64,000 bases of DNA, taken from contig NZ_OZ244781.1 in the NCBI RefSeq assembly GCF_965219595.1, positions 1,612,001 to 1,676,000 on the forward strand. The letters run 5' to 3'. Made by a program: the position numbers and the translations under genes. This DNA is from Poriferisodalis sp022821985. GTDB lineage: Bacteria; Actinomycetota; Acidimicrobiia; Acidimicrobiales; Poriferisodalaceae. Below the pieces are notes generated by a model. It had not been told where the DNA came from and searched no databases. It saw nothing but the letters and a program-made list of their open reading frames with translations. Positions within the stretch are counted from its first letter, which is position 1; every line of letters starts with the position of its first letter. Of the stretch, positions 52,243 through 60,824 are shown one piece after another.

Positions 52243-53940
52243 TCAGCCGACGCCGACGGCCGTGCGCTCGGTGGCGAAGTCGACTTCCTGGTAGCTGCCG
52301 TCGGCGACCTCGTCGATGCGGCGCTTGTACTTGGGGGCGCCGCCGTTGTACACGAAGTACCGGATGGTGCCCGCCTCATGGCCGTCGATGTTCGAGTTGT
52401 ACCCGGTGAACCAGCCTTGCGCCTTGCGCATCAGCATCATGCTGTACATCTCGATGACGTGGTTGGTCCACTCCCGCTCAGCGTCCGCGTCGGCCTCGAA
52501 GCGGGTGTAGCCGTTCTCCCAGACGAAGTCCATCAGGCCGGTGATCCATTCGACGCCGATCTCGATGCCCCGCGGGTAGTTGGTGGAGGCTGAGCCGCTC
52601 TGCGGGCCGGCGATCGTGAGCAGGTTCGGGAAGCCGTTGACCATCATGCCCAAGAACGTGACGGGGCCGTCCTTCCACTTGTCAGCCAGCCTCTGACCGC
52701 CGCTGCCCCGGAAGTCGATGCGGTCGAACGCGCCGGTCATGGCGTCGAATCCGGTGGCGTACACGATCAAGTCGAACTCGTAGTGCTGATCGGAGGTCTG
52801 GATGCCGGTGGGGGTGATCCGCTCGATCGGGGTCTCCTGCAGGTCGACCAGCGAGACATTCGGCCGGTTGTACGTCTCGTAGTACCTCGTCTCGAGCGGA
52901 ACCCGCTGCACGCCGAAGCCGTGATCCTTGGGGATGAGCTTCTCGGCGATGACGGGGTCGTCGACCCGCTCGCGGATCTTGTCGGCGATGAATGCAGACA
53001 GCTCGGCGTTGGCCTCCTCGTCGAAGAAGATCTCGCGGTAGTTGGCCATCCAGATCCCGAAGCCGGGCTCGCCGTACAGCTTCTCCCACATCGCGCGGCG
53101 CTCCTCGGCAGAGACGTTGTGGAAGCCGGTACGGATCGGCTCGTGCTCGAAGCCGCCCGGTGTGCGAGCGCACAGGTCGAAGATGTCGTCGTAGCGGGCG
53201 CGGATGGTGGACATCTCCTCGGGGGAGATCTCGCTGTTGTGCAGCGGGGCGCACCAGTTGGGGCGCCGCTGGAATACCGTCAGGTGCTCAGCCTGCTCGC
53301 CGATGGCGGCGATGGCCTGCACGCCGGTGGCACCGGTGCCGATGACCGCCACCCGCTTGCCCTCGATCTCGACTGGTTCGGCGGGCCAGTGGTAGGTGTG
53401 GAACGACGGGCCCTCGAACACGTCGGTGCCGTCGAAGCTGACGCCCTCGATGCGGGGATAGGTGGGCGCGGACAGCAGGCCCAGTGCGGTCAATAGGAAG
53501 CGGCAGCTCAGGTCGCGGCCGTCGCCGAGGTGCAGCCGCCAGAGACCGGCATCGTCGTCGAAGTGCGCCGTCTCGACGGTGCAGTTGAACTGCATGTACT
53601 TGCGCAGGTCGAACTTCTCGGCCACGTAGTTGAGGTAGCGCAGGTTCTCGGGCTGGCCAGAGAAGCGCTCCTTCCAGTGCCACTCCTCGAGCAGCTCGTC
53701 GGAGAACGAGTAGCCGTAGGTGTAGCTCTCCGAGTCGAAGCGGCAGCCGGGGTAGCGGTTCCAGAACCAGGTGCCGCCGAGATCGCTGCCCATCTCGAGC
53801 ACGGTCGCGTGCACGCCCCGCTCGGCCAGCCGGTACATCTGGTAGATGCCGGCCACGCCCGCGCCGATGATGATGACCTCGTATTCGTTGGTGCCGTCGG
53901 CGCTGCCGTTTGAGGTTCCGTTGGTCGCTGTTGCTGCCAT
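52243..53940 (-). CDS. Flavin-containing Baeyer-Villiger-type monooxygenase
   Basis: ATG 53940 follows GGGGGAG by eight bases, which decides this start over one 65 codons upstream. The 565-residue protein has FAD site VIIIGAGVAGIYQMYRLAER, then GGTWFWNRYPGCRFDSESYT, BVMO fingerprint FEGPSFHTYHWPAEP, and NADPH site VAVIGTGATGVQAIAAIGEQ. It resembles cyclohexanone-monooxygenase-type enzymes without the N-terminal extension seen in the BVMO at 20467. It heads an operon with the thiolase-like and DUF35 genes. Ketone-to-ester oxidation ahead of CoA-ester cleavage is plausible but inferred. Confidence 0.92.
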   Translation of the reverse strand: MAATATNGTSNGSADGTNEYEVIIIGAGVAGIYQMYRLAERGVHATVLEMGSDLGGTWFWNRYPGCRFDSESYTYGYSFSDELLEEWHWKERFSGQPENLRYLNYVAEKFDLRKYMQFNCTVETAHFDDDAGLWRLHLGDGRDLSCRFLLTALGLLSAPTYPRIEGVSFDGTDVFEGPSFHTYHWPAEPVEIEGKRVAVIGTGATGVQAIAAIGEQAEHLTVFQRRPNWCAPLHNSEISPEEMSTIRARYDDIFDLCARTPGGFEHEPIRTGFHNVSAEERRAMWEKLYGEPGFGIWMANYREIFFDEEANAELSAFIADKIRERVDDPVIAEKLIPKDHGFGVQRVPLETRYYETYNRPNVSLVDLQETPIERITPTGIQTSDQHYEFDLIVYATGFDAMTGAFDRIDFRGSGGQRLADKWKDGPVTFLGMMVNGFPNLLTIAGPQSGSASTNYPRGIEIGVEWITGLMDFVWENGYTRFEADADAEREWTNHVIEMYSMMLMRKAQGWFTGYNSNIDGHEAGTIRYFVYNGGAPKYKRRIDEVADGSYQEVDFATERTAVGVG

Positions 53941-54122
53941 GTCTGGTCTCCCCCAATTGAGATCGTACGGCGCATCGCCGGATCGAGCGGCTGCGAATTC
54001 GCCAGAGTCGACGCCGACGCTCCGGACCCGTCTCTTCACAATAGTCGAACGCCCATTAGGAAATTTCGTGGGGGCCCAGCGTCGAACGGTCGGCTCGGCT
54101 GGCCTGGCCCTAGTCTCCGGCC

Positions 54123-55142
54123 ATGGCTCAACCACTGCGCTTCGGGGTCGTCCACGATCTGCGAAGCCCGCCCGGCAGCGATGTGCCGCTGCCCGAGATG
54201 TACGCGCAGGCGCTCGATCAGCTCGAGATGGCCGATGAGCTGGGGTTCGACCTGGCGTGGTTCACCGAGCATCACTTCCTCGACGACGGCCACTTGCCGA
54301 ACTTCGTGCCGGTGGCGGGGGCGGTGGCTGCTCGCACGTCGAGAATCCGCCTGTCCACCGACATTTTGCTGGCGCCGTTCGCGCATCCGATCCGGCTGGC
54401 GGAGGATCTGGCGATTCTCGACAACATCTCGGGCGGGCGCATCGAGCTGGGCATCGGCATGGGCTACGCGGCGCATGAGTTCCGTGGCTTCGGGATCCCC
54501 CAGTCGCGCCGGGTGTCGCTCACCGAGGAGTTGGTGCAGATCCTGCGGCTGGCGTGGAAGGGCGAGCCGTTCAGCTTCCGCGGCAAGCGCCACCGCTTCG
54601 ACGACCTGCTGGTGACGCCGGCGCCGGTGCAGCCGGGAGGCCCGCCGCTGTGGATTGCAGGCATGAGCGCGAACGCGGCGGTGCGGGCTGCCCGCTTCGA
54701 CACGCACCTGCTGCCGCAGGGTGCGCCCGAAGTGGTGATGGATCCGTGGAAGGACGAGCTGCGGGCGACCGGGCGTGATCCCGACGACTACCGGGTGGGC
54801 ATCATCCGCTCGGTGTTCGTCACCGACGACGAGGAGCGCGAGTGGAACCCCATCAAGGCCGCAGAGCGCTACCGGCTCGGCGTGTACGCCAAGTTCTTCG
54901 CCGAGACGCCCGACGAGTTCACCGCATTCGACCCGTCGAAGGGTGCGATTCCCCAGAACTGGATCGTCGGCGATGAGGACCACTGCGTCGCCGAGCTGAC
55001 TGGGTTCATTCAGCAGTACGGCTTCACCGACGTGTGCACTTGGGGTGCCTCGCCCGGCATAGCCCCGTCGCTGTTCAACACGTCCCTCGAACGGCTCGCT
55101 CGAAACGTCATCCCGCGGGTGCGAGCCGCCGTCGAGGGCTGA
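54123..55142 (+). CDS. Luciferase-like flavin-dependent oxidoreductase
   Basis: The 339-residue LLM-class protein begins MAQPLRFGVVHDLRSPPGSD and contains DLAWFTEHHFLDDGHLPNFV, LAEDLAILDNISGGRIELGI and GMGYAAHEFRGFGIPQSRRV. It is the close paralogue of the protein at 16615-17673. Its C-terminus ends SLERLARNVIPRVRAAVEG, as in that paralogue. The two share the layout but differ in the middle loop. It is divergent from the BVMO operon; the 180-base gap likely holds both promoters. Substrate is unknown. Confidence 0.9.
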   Translation: MAQPLRFGVVHDLRSPPGSDVPLPEMYAQALDQLEMADELGFDLAWFTEHHFLDDGHLPNFVPVAGAVAARTSRIRLSTDILLAPFAHPIRLAEDLAILDNISGGRIELGIGMGYAAHEFRGFGIPQSRRVSLTEELVQILRLAWKGEPFSFRGKRHRFDDLLVTPAPVQPGGPPLWIAGMSANAAVRAARFDTHLLPQGAPEVVMDPWKDELRATGRDPDDYRVGIIRSVFVTDDEEREWNPIKAAERYRLGVYAKFFAETPDEFTAFDPSKGAIPQNWIVGDEDHCVAELTGFIQQYGFTDVCTWGASPGIAPSLFNTSLERLARNVIPRVRAAVEG

Positions 55143-55202
55143 CCGTTCGGTTCGTAGCGGTGTGGCGGACGGTGCAGGCGTAGCTGGCGAGCGCCGCCGC
55201 AA

Positions 55203-56033
55203 TCAGGTGCTGGCGTTGTCGACGAGCCAGCGGAAGCAGGGGTCGGCGAGTGCCCCGGTCATCAGCTCGGGGTGCCACTGCACGGCCAGGATCGGCAGCT
55301 CCGCGTGCTCGATGCCCTCGATGATCCCGTCGGGGGAATGCGCCGTCGCGATGTAGCCGTCACCGAGCTGATCCACCGCTTGGTGATGCAGCGAGTTCAC
55401 CGCCACCTCTGGGCCGTACATCTCGCGCAGCTGGCTGCCTTCGACGGTGATGACGGTGTGGGGGGTGGCGTCGGGCGGCCCGTCGGTGGCTGCGTGCTCG
55501 GGCAGGTGCTGGTGCAGGGTGCCCCCGGCGGCGATGTTGATGAGCTGCGGGCCGCGGCAGATGCCCAGCACCGGCAGGCCGCTGTTGACGGCGGCGTCGA
55601 GCAAGGCGATCTCGAACGCATCGCGCAGCGGCACGCGGTCGGTGACAGCCGTAGACGGGTTGCTGTGCTCGCCGTCGCTGCGAGCGAGCATTGGAACCGC
55701 GTCGACGGCGCTGACGGTGTCGTTGTCGAATCCTGCGGCGCGCTCGGCGAACGGGTCGATGCCGTCGTACACCTGCTCATGCAGGCGGTCGGCGTACAGG
55801 CACGCAGCCACGTCCTCACCGCCGGTGAGCAGCACCGCGTCGAGGCGCGGCACCACCTCGGCGGGGTCGGCGTCGAGCGGCACGTGCACCGCGATGGCCC
55901 CAGCAGCGTGCACCGCCTGGGCGTAGTGAGCGATGTACAGATCGACTTCGACGTCGACGAACACCGGCGGGAAGCCGCGGATGCGAGCGCCGGCGCGGCG
56001 CCGTCCCGACAGTCCGATCAGCGGCTTGGGCAC
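55203..56033 (-). CDS. Class I glutamine amidotransferase-like hydrolase (PuuD family)
   Basis: The 276-residue protein matches gamma-glutamyl-GABA hydrolase-like amidotransferases. LIGLSGRRRAGARI is at the start, DAVLLTGGEDVAACLY forms the oxyanion-side loop, the nucleophile is in LPVLGICRGPQLINIAAGGT (Cys about 158), and LAVQWHPEL supplies the His/Glu. It would hydrolyse gamma-glutamyl amides of polyamine or amine breakdown. No other Puu-pathway gene is nearby, and substrate assignment stays at family level. The stop-to-stop distance to the convergent LLM gene is about 60 bases. Confidence 0.88.
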   Translation of the reverse strand: MPKPLIGLSGRRRAGARIRGFPPVFVDVEVDLYIAHYAQAVHAAGAIAVHVPLDADPAEVVPRLDAVLLTGGEDVAACLYADRLHEQVYDGIDPFAERAAGFDNDTVSAVDAVPMLARSDGEHSNPSTAVTDRVPLRDAFEIALLDAAVNSGLPVLGICRGPQLINIAAGGTLHQHLPEHAATDGPPDATPHTVITVEGSQLREMYGPEVAVNSLHHQAVDQLGDGYIATAHSPDGIIEGIEHAELPILAVQWHPELMTGALADPCFRWLVDNAST

Positions 56034-56109
56034 CGGGCCACCCTAGAGAATCCGCTTCGCGCGTCCTCTGACCGACTGTGCGCAATCGGTTGCAGGTACG
56101 GTCGCGCGC

Positions 56110-57399
56110 ATGGTGGTGTCGAGCTCAGGTCGCCGCGGTCCTGATCAGCCTCGAACGCGATGGTGGCTGGTTGCGGCCATCGCCGGCCTGTTGCTCGTTG
56201 CTGCTGCCGCAGTCAGTTCGCAGCTGGGTTCGAATGGGGCCGCCGACGACGCCGAACCCGCAGAAGCGGCCCCGGAAACGAGCGCAGATGCTGTTGCGCC
56301 CGAGGACGATGCCGCGCCGGTGACGACTGCTGCCGCTGCCGAGGCACCGGTGGATTCGGAGCCTCCCCAACCTGAAGACGAACCAACTGACACAACCGAC
56401 GCATCGGGCTCGGAGCTGTCGGAGGCATTCGGCGAACCGGAGCACCCGGTGTCGGGCGTCGAGCCGTACATCCCCAGTCGCATCCGACTCGACGAGCCTG
56501 GCCCGCCCGCCGCCGTCTGCAGGGGAGTGCTGCCCGCCCAGCGGGTGCAGCTCCCCCTGAGCTTCGCGAGCACCAAGCCCGAAGGCGTCGATCATCTGTC
56601 GTGGTCGCCCGACTGCCGGCGCATGGTGTTTCGGGTCGGCAGCACCCTGTGGGTTGCGAACGGCGACGGAACCAGCGACCTGCCGTTCCTCACTGCCCAG
56701 TACGGCCTGAATGCTCCGGCGTGGTCACCCGACAGCCAGTGGATCGCGTTCTCGCAGGGCGCAGTCGTGGAGGGAGAACGAGCCAGTCACATTTTCATGA
56801 TCTTGCCCAACGGTCTGGGCCTTGCTCAGATCACGCAAGGGAGCGTGTTGGATCAAGACCCCACCTGGTCTCCCGACGAGGGCCGCATTGCGTTCGCCCG
56901 CCGAATGCGGGTGACTGAGGCCGATGGGACTAGCCGCTTCGAGCACCGCATCGTCGTGGTGGATCTGCTGGACGGCGCCGAGCAGGTGGTTGCGGCCAGT
57001 GGCGGGTGGTTGTCAGCGCCGTCGTGGTCTCCTGATGGCGGCGCCATCGCCTACCGGATCGGCGACGATCTGAGAATGGTGCAACTCGACGACCTGTCCG
57101 AGTCGCTGTTGTTGACGGGCGTTGTCGGCGGCCGCGGCACGTGGTCGGCCGACGGCTCGGCAATCGCGGTGATGCGCGAGTGGTCGGACGGCCAGGCGAC
57201 CGCCGCGATCCGCTCGCTGCAAGATCCGACCGCCACCGAGGACTTCAGCCTCACCGTGAATGCGCCGGGCGAGATCGCTTCAGGCAGCACGCCGACACTG
57301 CGATGGAGCGAGACCGGCGAACACCTGCTGTTCCACGCGATCGACCCAAGAGGCGGCCACTGGATCTACCGCCTCCCCACGCCTCACCCAGACGGCTAG
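56110..57399 (+). CDS. Membrane-anchored TolB/WD40-like beta-propeller protein
   Basis: The 429-residue protein has a short basic cytoplasmic N-terminus, one hydrophobic anchor (WWLVAAIAGLLLVAAAAVSS) and an acidic Ala/Glu/Pro-rich stalk of about 70 residues. A repeated motif follows: LSWSPDCRRMVFRVG, PAWSPDSQWIAFSQG, PTWSPDEGRIAFARR, PSWSPDGGAIAYRIG and GTWSADGSAIAVMRE. These are blades of a TolB/PD40-type beta-propeller displayed outside the membrane. Such domains bind proteins or ligands, or form peptidase caps. The role is unknown. Confidence 0.85.
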   Translation: MVVSSSGRRGPDQPRTRWWLVAAIAGLLLVAAAAVSSQLGSNGAADDAEPAEAAPETSADAVAPEDDAAPVTTAAAAEAPVDSEPPQPEDEPTDTTDASGSELSEAFGEPEHPVSGVEPYIPSRIRLDEPGPPAAVCRGVLPAQRVQLPLSFASTKPEGVDHLSWSPDCRRMVFRVGSTLWVANGDGTSDLPFLTAQYGLNAPAWSPDSQWIAFSQGAVVEGERASHIFMILPNGLGLAQITQGSVLDQDPTWSPDEGRIAFARRMRVTEADGTSRFEHRIVVVDLLDGAEQVVAASGGWLSAPSWSPDGGAIAYRIGDDLRMVQLDDLSESLLLTGVVGGRGTWSADGSAIAVMREWSDGQATAAIRSLQDPTATEDFSLTVNAPGEIASGSTPTLRWSETGEHLLFHAIDPRGGHWIYRLPTPHPDG

Positions 57400-57510
57400 C
57401 GCCAACATCCGCTCGCCTCCGACGCCTCCCGTATTGCTGCCAGGGCAAGTCCGGGTGTCATGGGACAATCACAGCCTTGCGGTTTGGGGGCGAGAGTTCG
57501 GAGCATTGTC

Positions 57511-57948
57511 ATGAGCGAGATCGACCAGCCTTCGTCCGGACCGGCGGCTTCGGGTCACTGCTTGTGTGGTGCCGTGAGCTACGAGGTGCACGGGCCGATC
57601 CGGCATGTGTGGAACTGTCACTGCTGGCGCTGTCGGCGGTGGACGGGGCACTTCATGGCAGCGACGGGCTGCAAGACCGCCGATCTCCGGCTGATCTCGG
57701 ATGCCTCCCTGGCGTGGCACCACCCGGCCGACGACCCCAACGTGGCCTACGGGTTCTGCCGAGAGTGCGGCGCGTCGCTCTTCTGGAAGGTGGCCGAGGG
57801 CAAGTCGCACCAGGTCGACACCATTGCCATCTGTGCTGGCACGCTCGACCTTCCCTCGGGCCTGCACACTGAACGGGCCATCTTCGTGGACGATGCCGCC
57901 GACTACCACACGCTCGACCTGGCAGTCCCCAGCGAGAACCGCGAGTGA
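57511..57948 (+). CDS. GFA/CENP-V family zinc protein
   Basis: The 145-residue protein has the cysteine pattern of glutathione-dependent formaldehyde-activating (GFA)/CENP-V domains: GHCLCGAVSYEVHGP, WNCHCWRCRRWTGHFMAATG and YGFCRECGASLFWK. It should bind two zinc ions. The related enzyme catalyses or accelerates S-hydroxymethylglutathione formation, but actinobacteria use mycothiol, so the true substrate is unclear. The start ATG 57511 gives a normal family length. Confidence 0.9.
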   Translation: MSEIDQPSSGPAASGHCLCGAVSYEVHGPIRHVWNCHCWRCRRWTGHFMAATGCKTADLRLISDASLAWHHPADDPNVAYGFCRECGASLFWKVAEGKSHQVDTIAICAGTLDLPSGLHTERAIFVDDAADYHTLDLAVPSENRE

Positions 57949-58044
57949 GCGGATGGCGGGCAACCTTCACGTGCCGTAGATGGCCTCGTCGATCTCGCTA
58001 GGTTCCGCGCTCAATCCCTGCGGCCCGAAACCAGCTTCGGTTCT

Positions 58045-58773
58045 TCAAGGATCATCAACAGTCCGTGATGCGTTGAGTCTGGTGTCAGGCGTGCGGTGGG
58101 CGAGGTTCGCGACGGCAGTGGGCGTGGCGATGCCATCGGTGAGGTCGGCGGCGGGAGTGGGCAGTTCGAAGCGGGTGGTGAGGGGGACGACGCCGGCCCA
58201 CCAGTTGCCAGCCATGTCTTCGGCGTCGTCGACGGGATCGCCGGCCCGGACCTTGGCAGAGGCCTCCGCCAGCGGCAGTTCCAGCACGAGCGTCGCCCGC
58301 AGGTCCTCCGCGGTCGGTGGCCGGGAGGTGTCCCAGTTGGCGACGATGTGGTCGGTCACCAGCTTCAGTGCCCGTTCCTTGGCCGCGGCGTCGGTGACCC
58401 GGTGAGCGAGGCCGCGCACCACGACGCAGCGGAAGTTCATGGAGTTGTGGAACGGCGTGCGCGCCATCACCAGACCGTCGAGGTGGGTCACCGTCACGCA
58501 GATCTCGGTGCCCTCGCCGGAGTTCAGCAGGTGATTCGCCAACGCCCCGTGCAGGTACAGGTTCTCGTCGTCGCGGCCGTAGGCCATCGGCAGCACCAAC
58601 GGGCCGTCAGGTGTGTCGACGCCGACGTGGGCGATCAGCCCGGCGTCGAGGATCTCCCGCACGTCGTCACTGCCGTAACGGCCGCGCTCAGCCATCCGCC
58701 GCAACTTGGTGCGCGCCGAGGGTGCCTGGGTGCTGTTCTGGTCTGAAGGGCCTGATTCGCCTGATTTGCTCAC
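58045..58773 (-). CDS. Pyridoxamine 5'-phosphate oxidase-like flavin split-barrel protein
   Basis: The 242-residue protein has an N-terminal split barrel (AHVGVDTPDGPLVLPMAYGR, LYLHGALANHLLNSGEGTEI, CVTVTHLDGLVMARTPFHNS) typical of the NimA-like branch of the PNPOx superfamily. MNFRCVVVRGLAHRVTDAAA lies on the flavin side. Members reduce nitro-compounds or bind FMN/F420/haem. The first 26 residues are low-complexity, and the start could be at MAERGRYGSDDVREIL. It is a single gene, divergent from nothing obvious; substrate is unknown. Confidence 0.85.
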   Translation of the reverse strand: MSKSGESGPSDQNSTQAPSARTKLRRMAERGRYGSDDVREILDAGLIAHVGVDTPDGPLVLPMAYGRDDENLYLHGALANHLLNSGEGTEICVTVTHLDGLVMARTPFHNSMNFRCVVVRGLAHRVTDAAAKERALKLVTDHIVANWDTSRPPTAEDLRATLVLELPLAEASAKVRAGDPVDDAEDMAGNWWAGVVPLTTRFELPTPAADLTDGIATPTAVANLAHRTPDTRLNASRTVDDP

Positions 58774-58842
58774 GCCCGCACGGTACGCGGCACACGTACC
58801 GCCGTCATGGTGATTTTCGGGTTCCGGTCCAGCCGTTTTCCG

Positions 58843-59769
58843 TCAGTCGAGCAGGTCGTCCTCGCGCACGCGGCTGCGCTCGGCTTCCTCGTGCTCGGCC
58901 AAGACGCGGCCGAATAGCTGGCGGGTTCGCTCGACTCGCCCGATGACACCGGGCTGGTGGGTGTAGGCGAAGATCGCCGCATGGCGGGGTTGCGAGCTCG
59001 CAGCCACCCGGGTCACCCGGTGCAGCGAGTAACGCCCGCGGAAGATCTGCAAGTCGCCTGGCTGCAGATCCAGCGTATGAACGCCGTCGCGCCCGCCGTC
59101 CAGCAGCCCGTCGATCGCCTCGAAGCCCTCGTCATCGGCCGACCGCACTGCAGGCGCGTACTCAAACAGTCCGCCCTCGTCGGCGGGCTGCACCAGCACC
59201 GTCACGGCGAAATCGTTGGTGTCGAAGTGCCAGGGGAACTGCTGACCAGGATCCAGGATGTTCGCCGTCAGGCCCGCTAGCGGATCGGCGTAGCAGTGCA
59301 GCTCGTCGATCTCGAGGCAGTCAGCCAGCAGCCGGCACAGCTGCGGCGCACGGAACACAGCGTCAATGGCGCACACCGACGGCCACGCGTCACCCGGAAT
59401 GAAGCCGCTCGAACGTTCGGTGAACGTGTTGACCGGGTGGTCGTCGCTGAACTCGGGATTGACCTGGGTGTGGAAGTAGGGATTGATGACCTGCGTCGAG
59501 AAGTGCGTCTGCGGCTTCGCAGCGACAATCTCCTCGTTGAGCTGCCTCACGCCGTCTGGCGTCACGAATCGCTTCAGCACTGCACAGCCGTCGGACCGCA
59601 GCCCGCTGCGAGCGTGCTCGACCACGTTCCAGTAGGCCGAGTGACTGGGGTTGGCCGCGGGCAGGTCGCGCCCTTCCAGCTGGTAGCGGCCGACATCGAC
59701 CAGTCGCCCCAATCCGGCTGCTTCGCTGCCGTCGTCCAGGCCCGACGGCGCAGCGGCGGTCGTGCTCAT
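58843..59769 (-). CDS. 2-oxoglutarate/Fe(II)-type oxygenase, HalD/BesD-like
   Basis: The 308-residue protein has a cupin-type facial triad: QFPWHFDTNDFAVTVLVQPA gives His and Asp (about 180 and 182), and FRGRYSLHRVTRV gives the distal His (about 249), with GDLQIFRGRY just before it. Its sequence pattern (GGLFEYAPAVRS, AIFAYTHQPGVIGRVERTRQ) resembles the HalD/BesD amino-acid halogenase/hydroxylase group. Halogenases carry Gly in place of the Asp; Asp is present here, so hydroxylation or another oxidation is expected. It lies five bases after a hydroxyisobutyrate-dehydrogenase-like gene, forming one operon. Confidence 0.75.
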   Translation of the reverse strand: MSTTAAAPSGLDDGSEAAGLGRLVDVGRYQLEGRDLPAANPSHSAYWNVVEHARSGLRSDGCAVLKRFVTPDGVRQLNEEIVAAKPQTHFSTQVINPYFHTQVNPEFSDDHPVNTFTERSSGFIPGDAWPSVCAIDAVFRAPQLCRLLADCLEIDELHCYADPLAGLTANILDPGQQFPWHFDTNDFAVTVLVQPADEGGLFEYAPAVRSADDEGFEAIDGLLDGGRDGVHTLDLQPGDLQIFRGRYSLHRVTRVAASSQPRHAAIFAYTHQPGVIGRVERTRQLFGRVLAEHEEAERSRVREDDLLD

Positions 59770-59773
59770 CTCG

Positions 59774-60688
59774 TCATGCCTCCCAGTGCGGAACCCAGTC
59801 GCCGTCGAGCCGCAGCGACAGGCCGGCGTCGTCCTCGATGCGGCGGGCCACGCTCAGCTCGGGTCCGTCCACGCCGTAGCGCTCGGCCGCTCGCTCGAAC
59901 GCAGCCCGCGCTGCCGCAGTCATCGGCAGCTCGGCGCCCACGATGGTCTCCAACTCGCCCAGCAACCCGAGGTCCTTCACGCACAAGCCCAGCGAGAATG
60001 ACGGGTCGTAGTGCCCGGCGAAGATGCTGGGCGCGTCGTGGCGGGCAACGAAGCTGTCGGCGACGCTGCCCTTGATCGCCTCCCAGAGGTCGCCGAGCTC
60101 AACCCCATTGCGCACTCCGACCGCCAGCCCCTCGGCCAGTGCGGCAGCGCCCACAAACCACAGCTGATTGGTCACCAGCTTCGTCACGCACCCCGTGCCC
60201 AACGCCCCGCACACAATGACCCGCCCCAAGCGTTCGAGCAGCGGTTGCACCCGCTCGACGACCGTCGACTCACCGCCTGCAAACAAGGTGAGCGTGCCGT
60301 TGCGGGCACCATCCACAGCACCTGTGACCGGCGAGTCCACCACCGCGACGCCCTCGGGAGCCTCGCCCGCCAGACGCCGGATCAGCTCAGGACGGCTCGT
60401 AGTCAAATCCACCCACACCGACCCCGCCGACAGCGCCCCGAGCGCTCCTGCATCGCACATCACCGCCTCGACATGCTGAGGAGCGGGCAGCGATGTCAGA
60501 AAGACGTCGGCCCCAGAAGCCGCTTCCGCAGCCGAACCAGCCGCAGTTGCGCCTGCTGCCACCGCGGCATCGAGCGCGTCAGCATTCAGGTCGAAGGCCG
60601 TGACCGGGTAGCCGGCGCCGACCAAGCGAGCGCACATCGGCCCGCCCATCGTGCCCAGCCCCACGAATCCAACGGTGTTCACGCTCAT
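59774..60688 (-). CDS. 3-hydroxyisobutyrate dehydrogenase-like NAD(P)-dependent oxidoreductase
   Basis: From ATG 60688 the 304-residue protein begins MSVNTVGFVGLGTMGGPMCA (Rossmann GxGxMG). It continues with VFLTSLPAPQHVEAVM, the substrate motif AVVDSPVTGAVDGARNGTLT and the catalytic Lys region LGTGCVTKLVTNQLWFVGAA. These beta-hydroxyacid dehydrogenases oxidise hydroxyisobutyrate, tartronate semialdehyde or similar acids; some reduce imines. It heads an operon with the 2OG-Fe(II) oxygenase gene, suggesting consecutive oxidation of a side chain made by that enzyme. Confidence 0.9.
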   Translation of the reverse strand: MSVNTVGFVGLGTMGGPMCARLVGAGYPVTAFDLNADALDAAVAAGATAAGSAAEAASGADVFLTSLPAPQHVEAVMCDAGALGALSAGSVWVDLTTSRPELIRRLAGEAPEGVAVVDSPVTGAVDGARNGTLTLFAGGESTVVERVQPLLERLGRVIVCGALGTGCVTKLVTNQLWFVGAAALAEGLAVGVRNGVELGDLWEAIKGSVADSFVARHDAPSIFAGHYDPSFSLGLCVKDLGLLGELETIVGAELPMTAAARAAFERAAERYGVDGPELSVARRIEDDAGLSLRLDGDWVPHWEA

Positions 60689-60824
60689 ATCTTCGCACCG
60701 CCCCCATTCCCGTCCAAACACCCCTGTATGCAACGTCAGCGGAGGGGTGGGTGGCAGGACCAAGCTCACCGATCAGCCCAGCTACCTAGGATGACCGGCG
60801 GTCCAGCGCACAGGGAGACACAAC

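Noticed and set aside
50806..52593. 595-codon plus-strand frame opposite the thiolase and DUF35 genes
   Set aside because: It is an antisense shadow across two motif-bearing genes; no start signal or domain.
56223..56235. TTCGAATGG-like T-loop string suggesting a tRNA
   Set aside because: It lies inside the beta-propeller gene and has no matching acceptor or anticodon stem.
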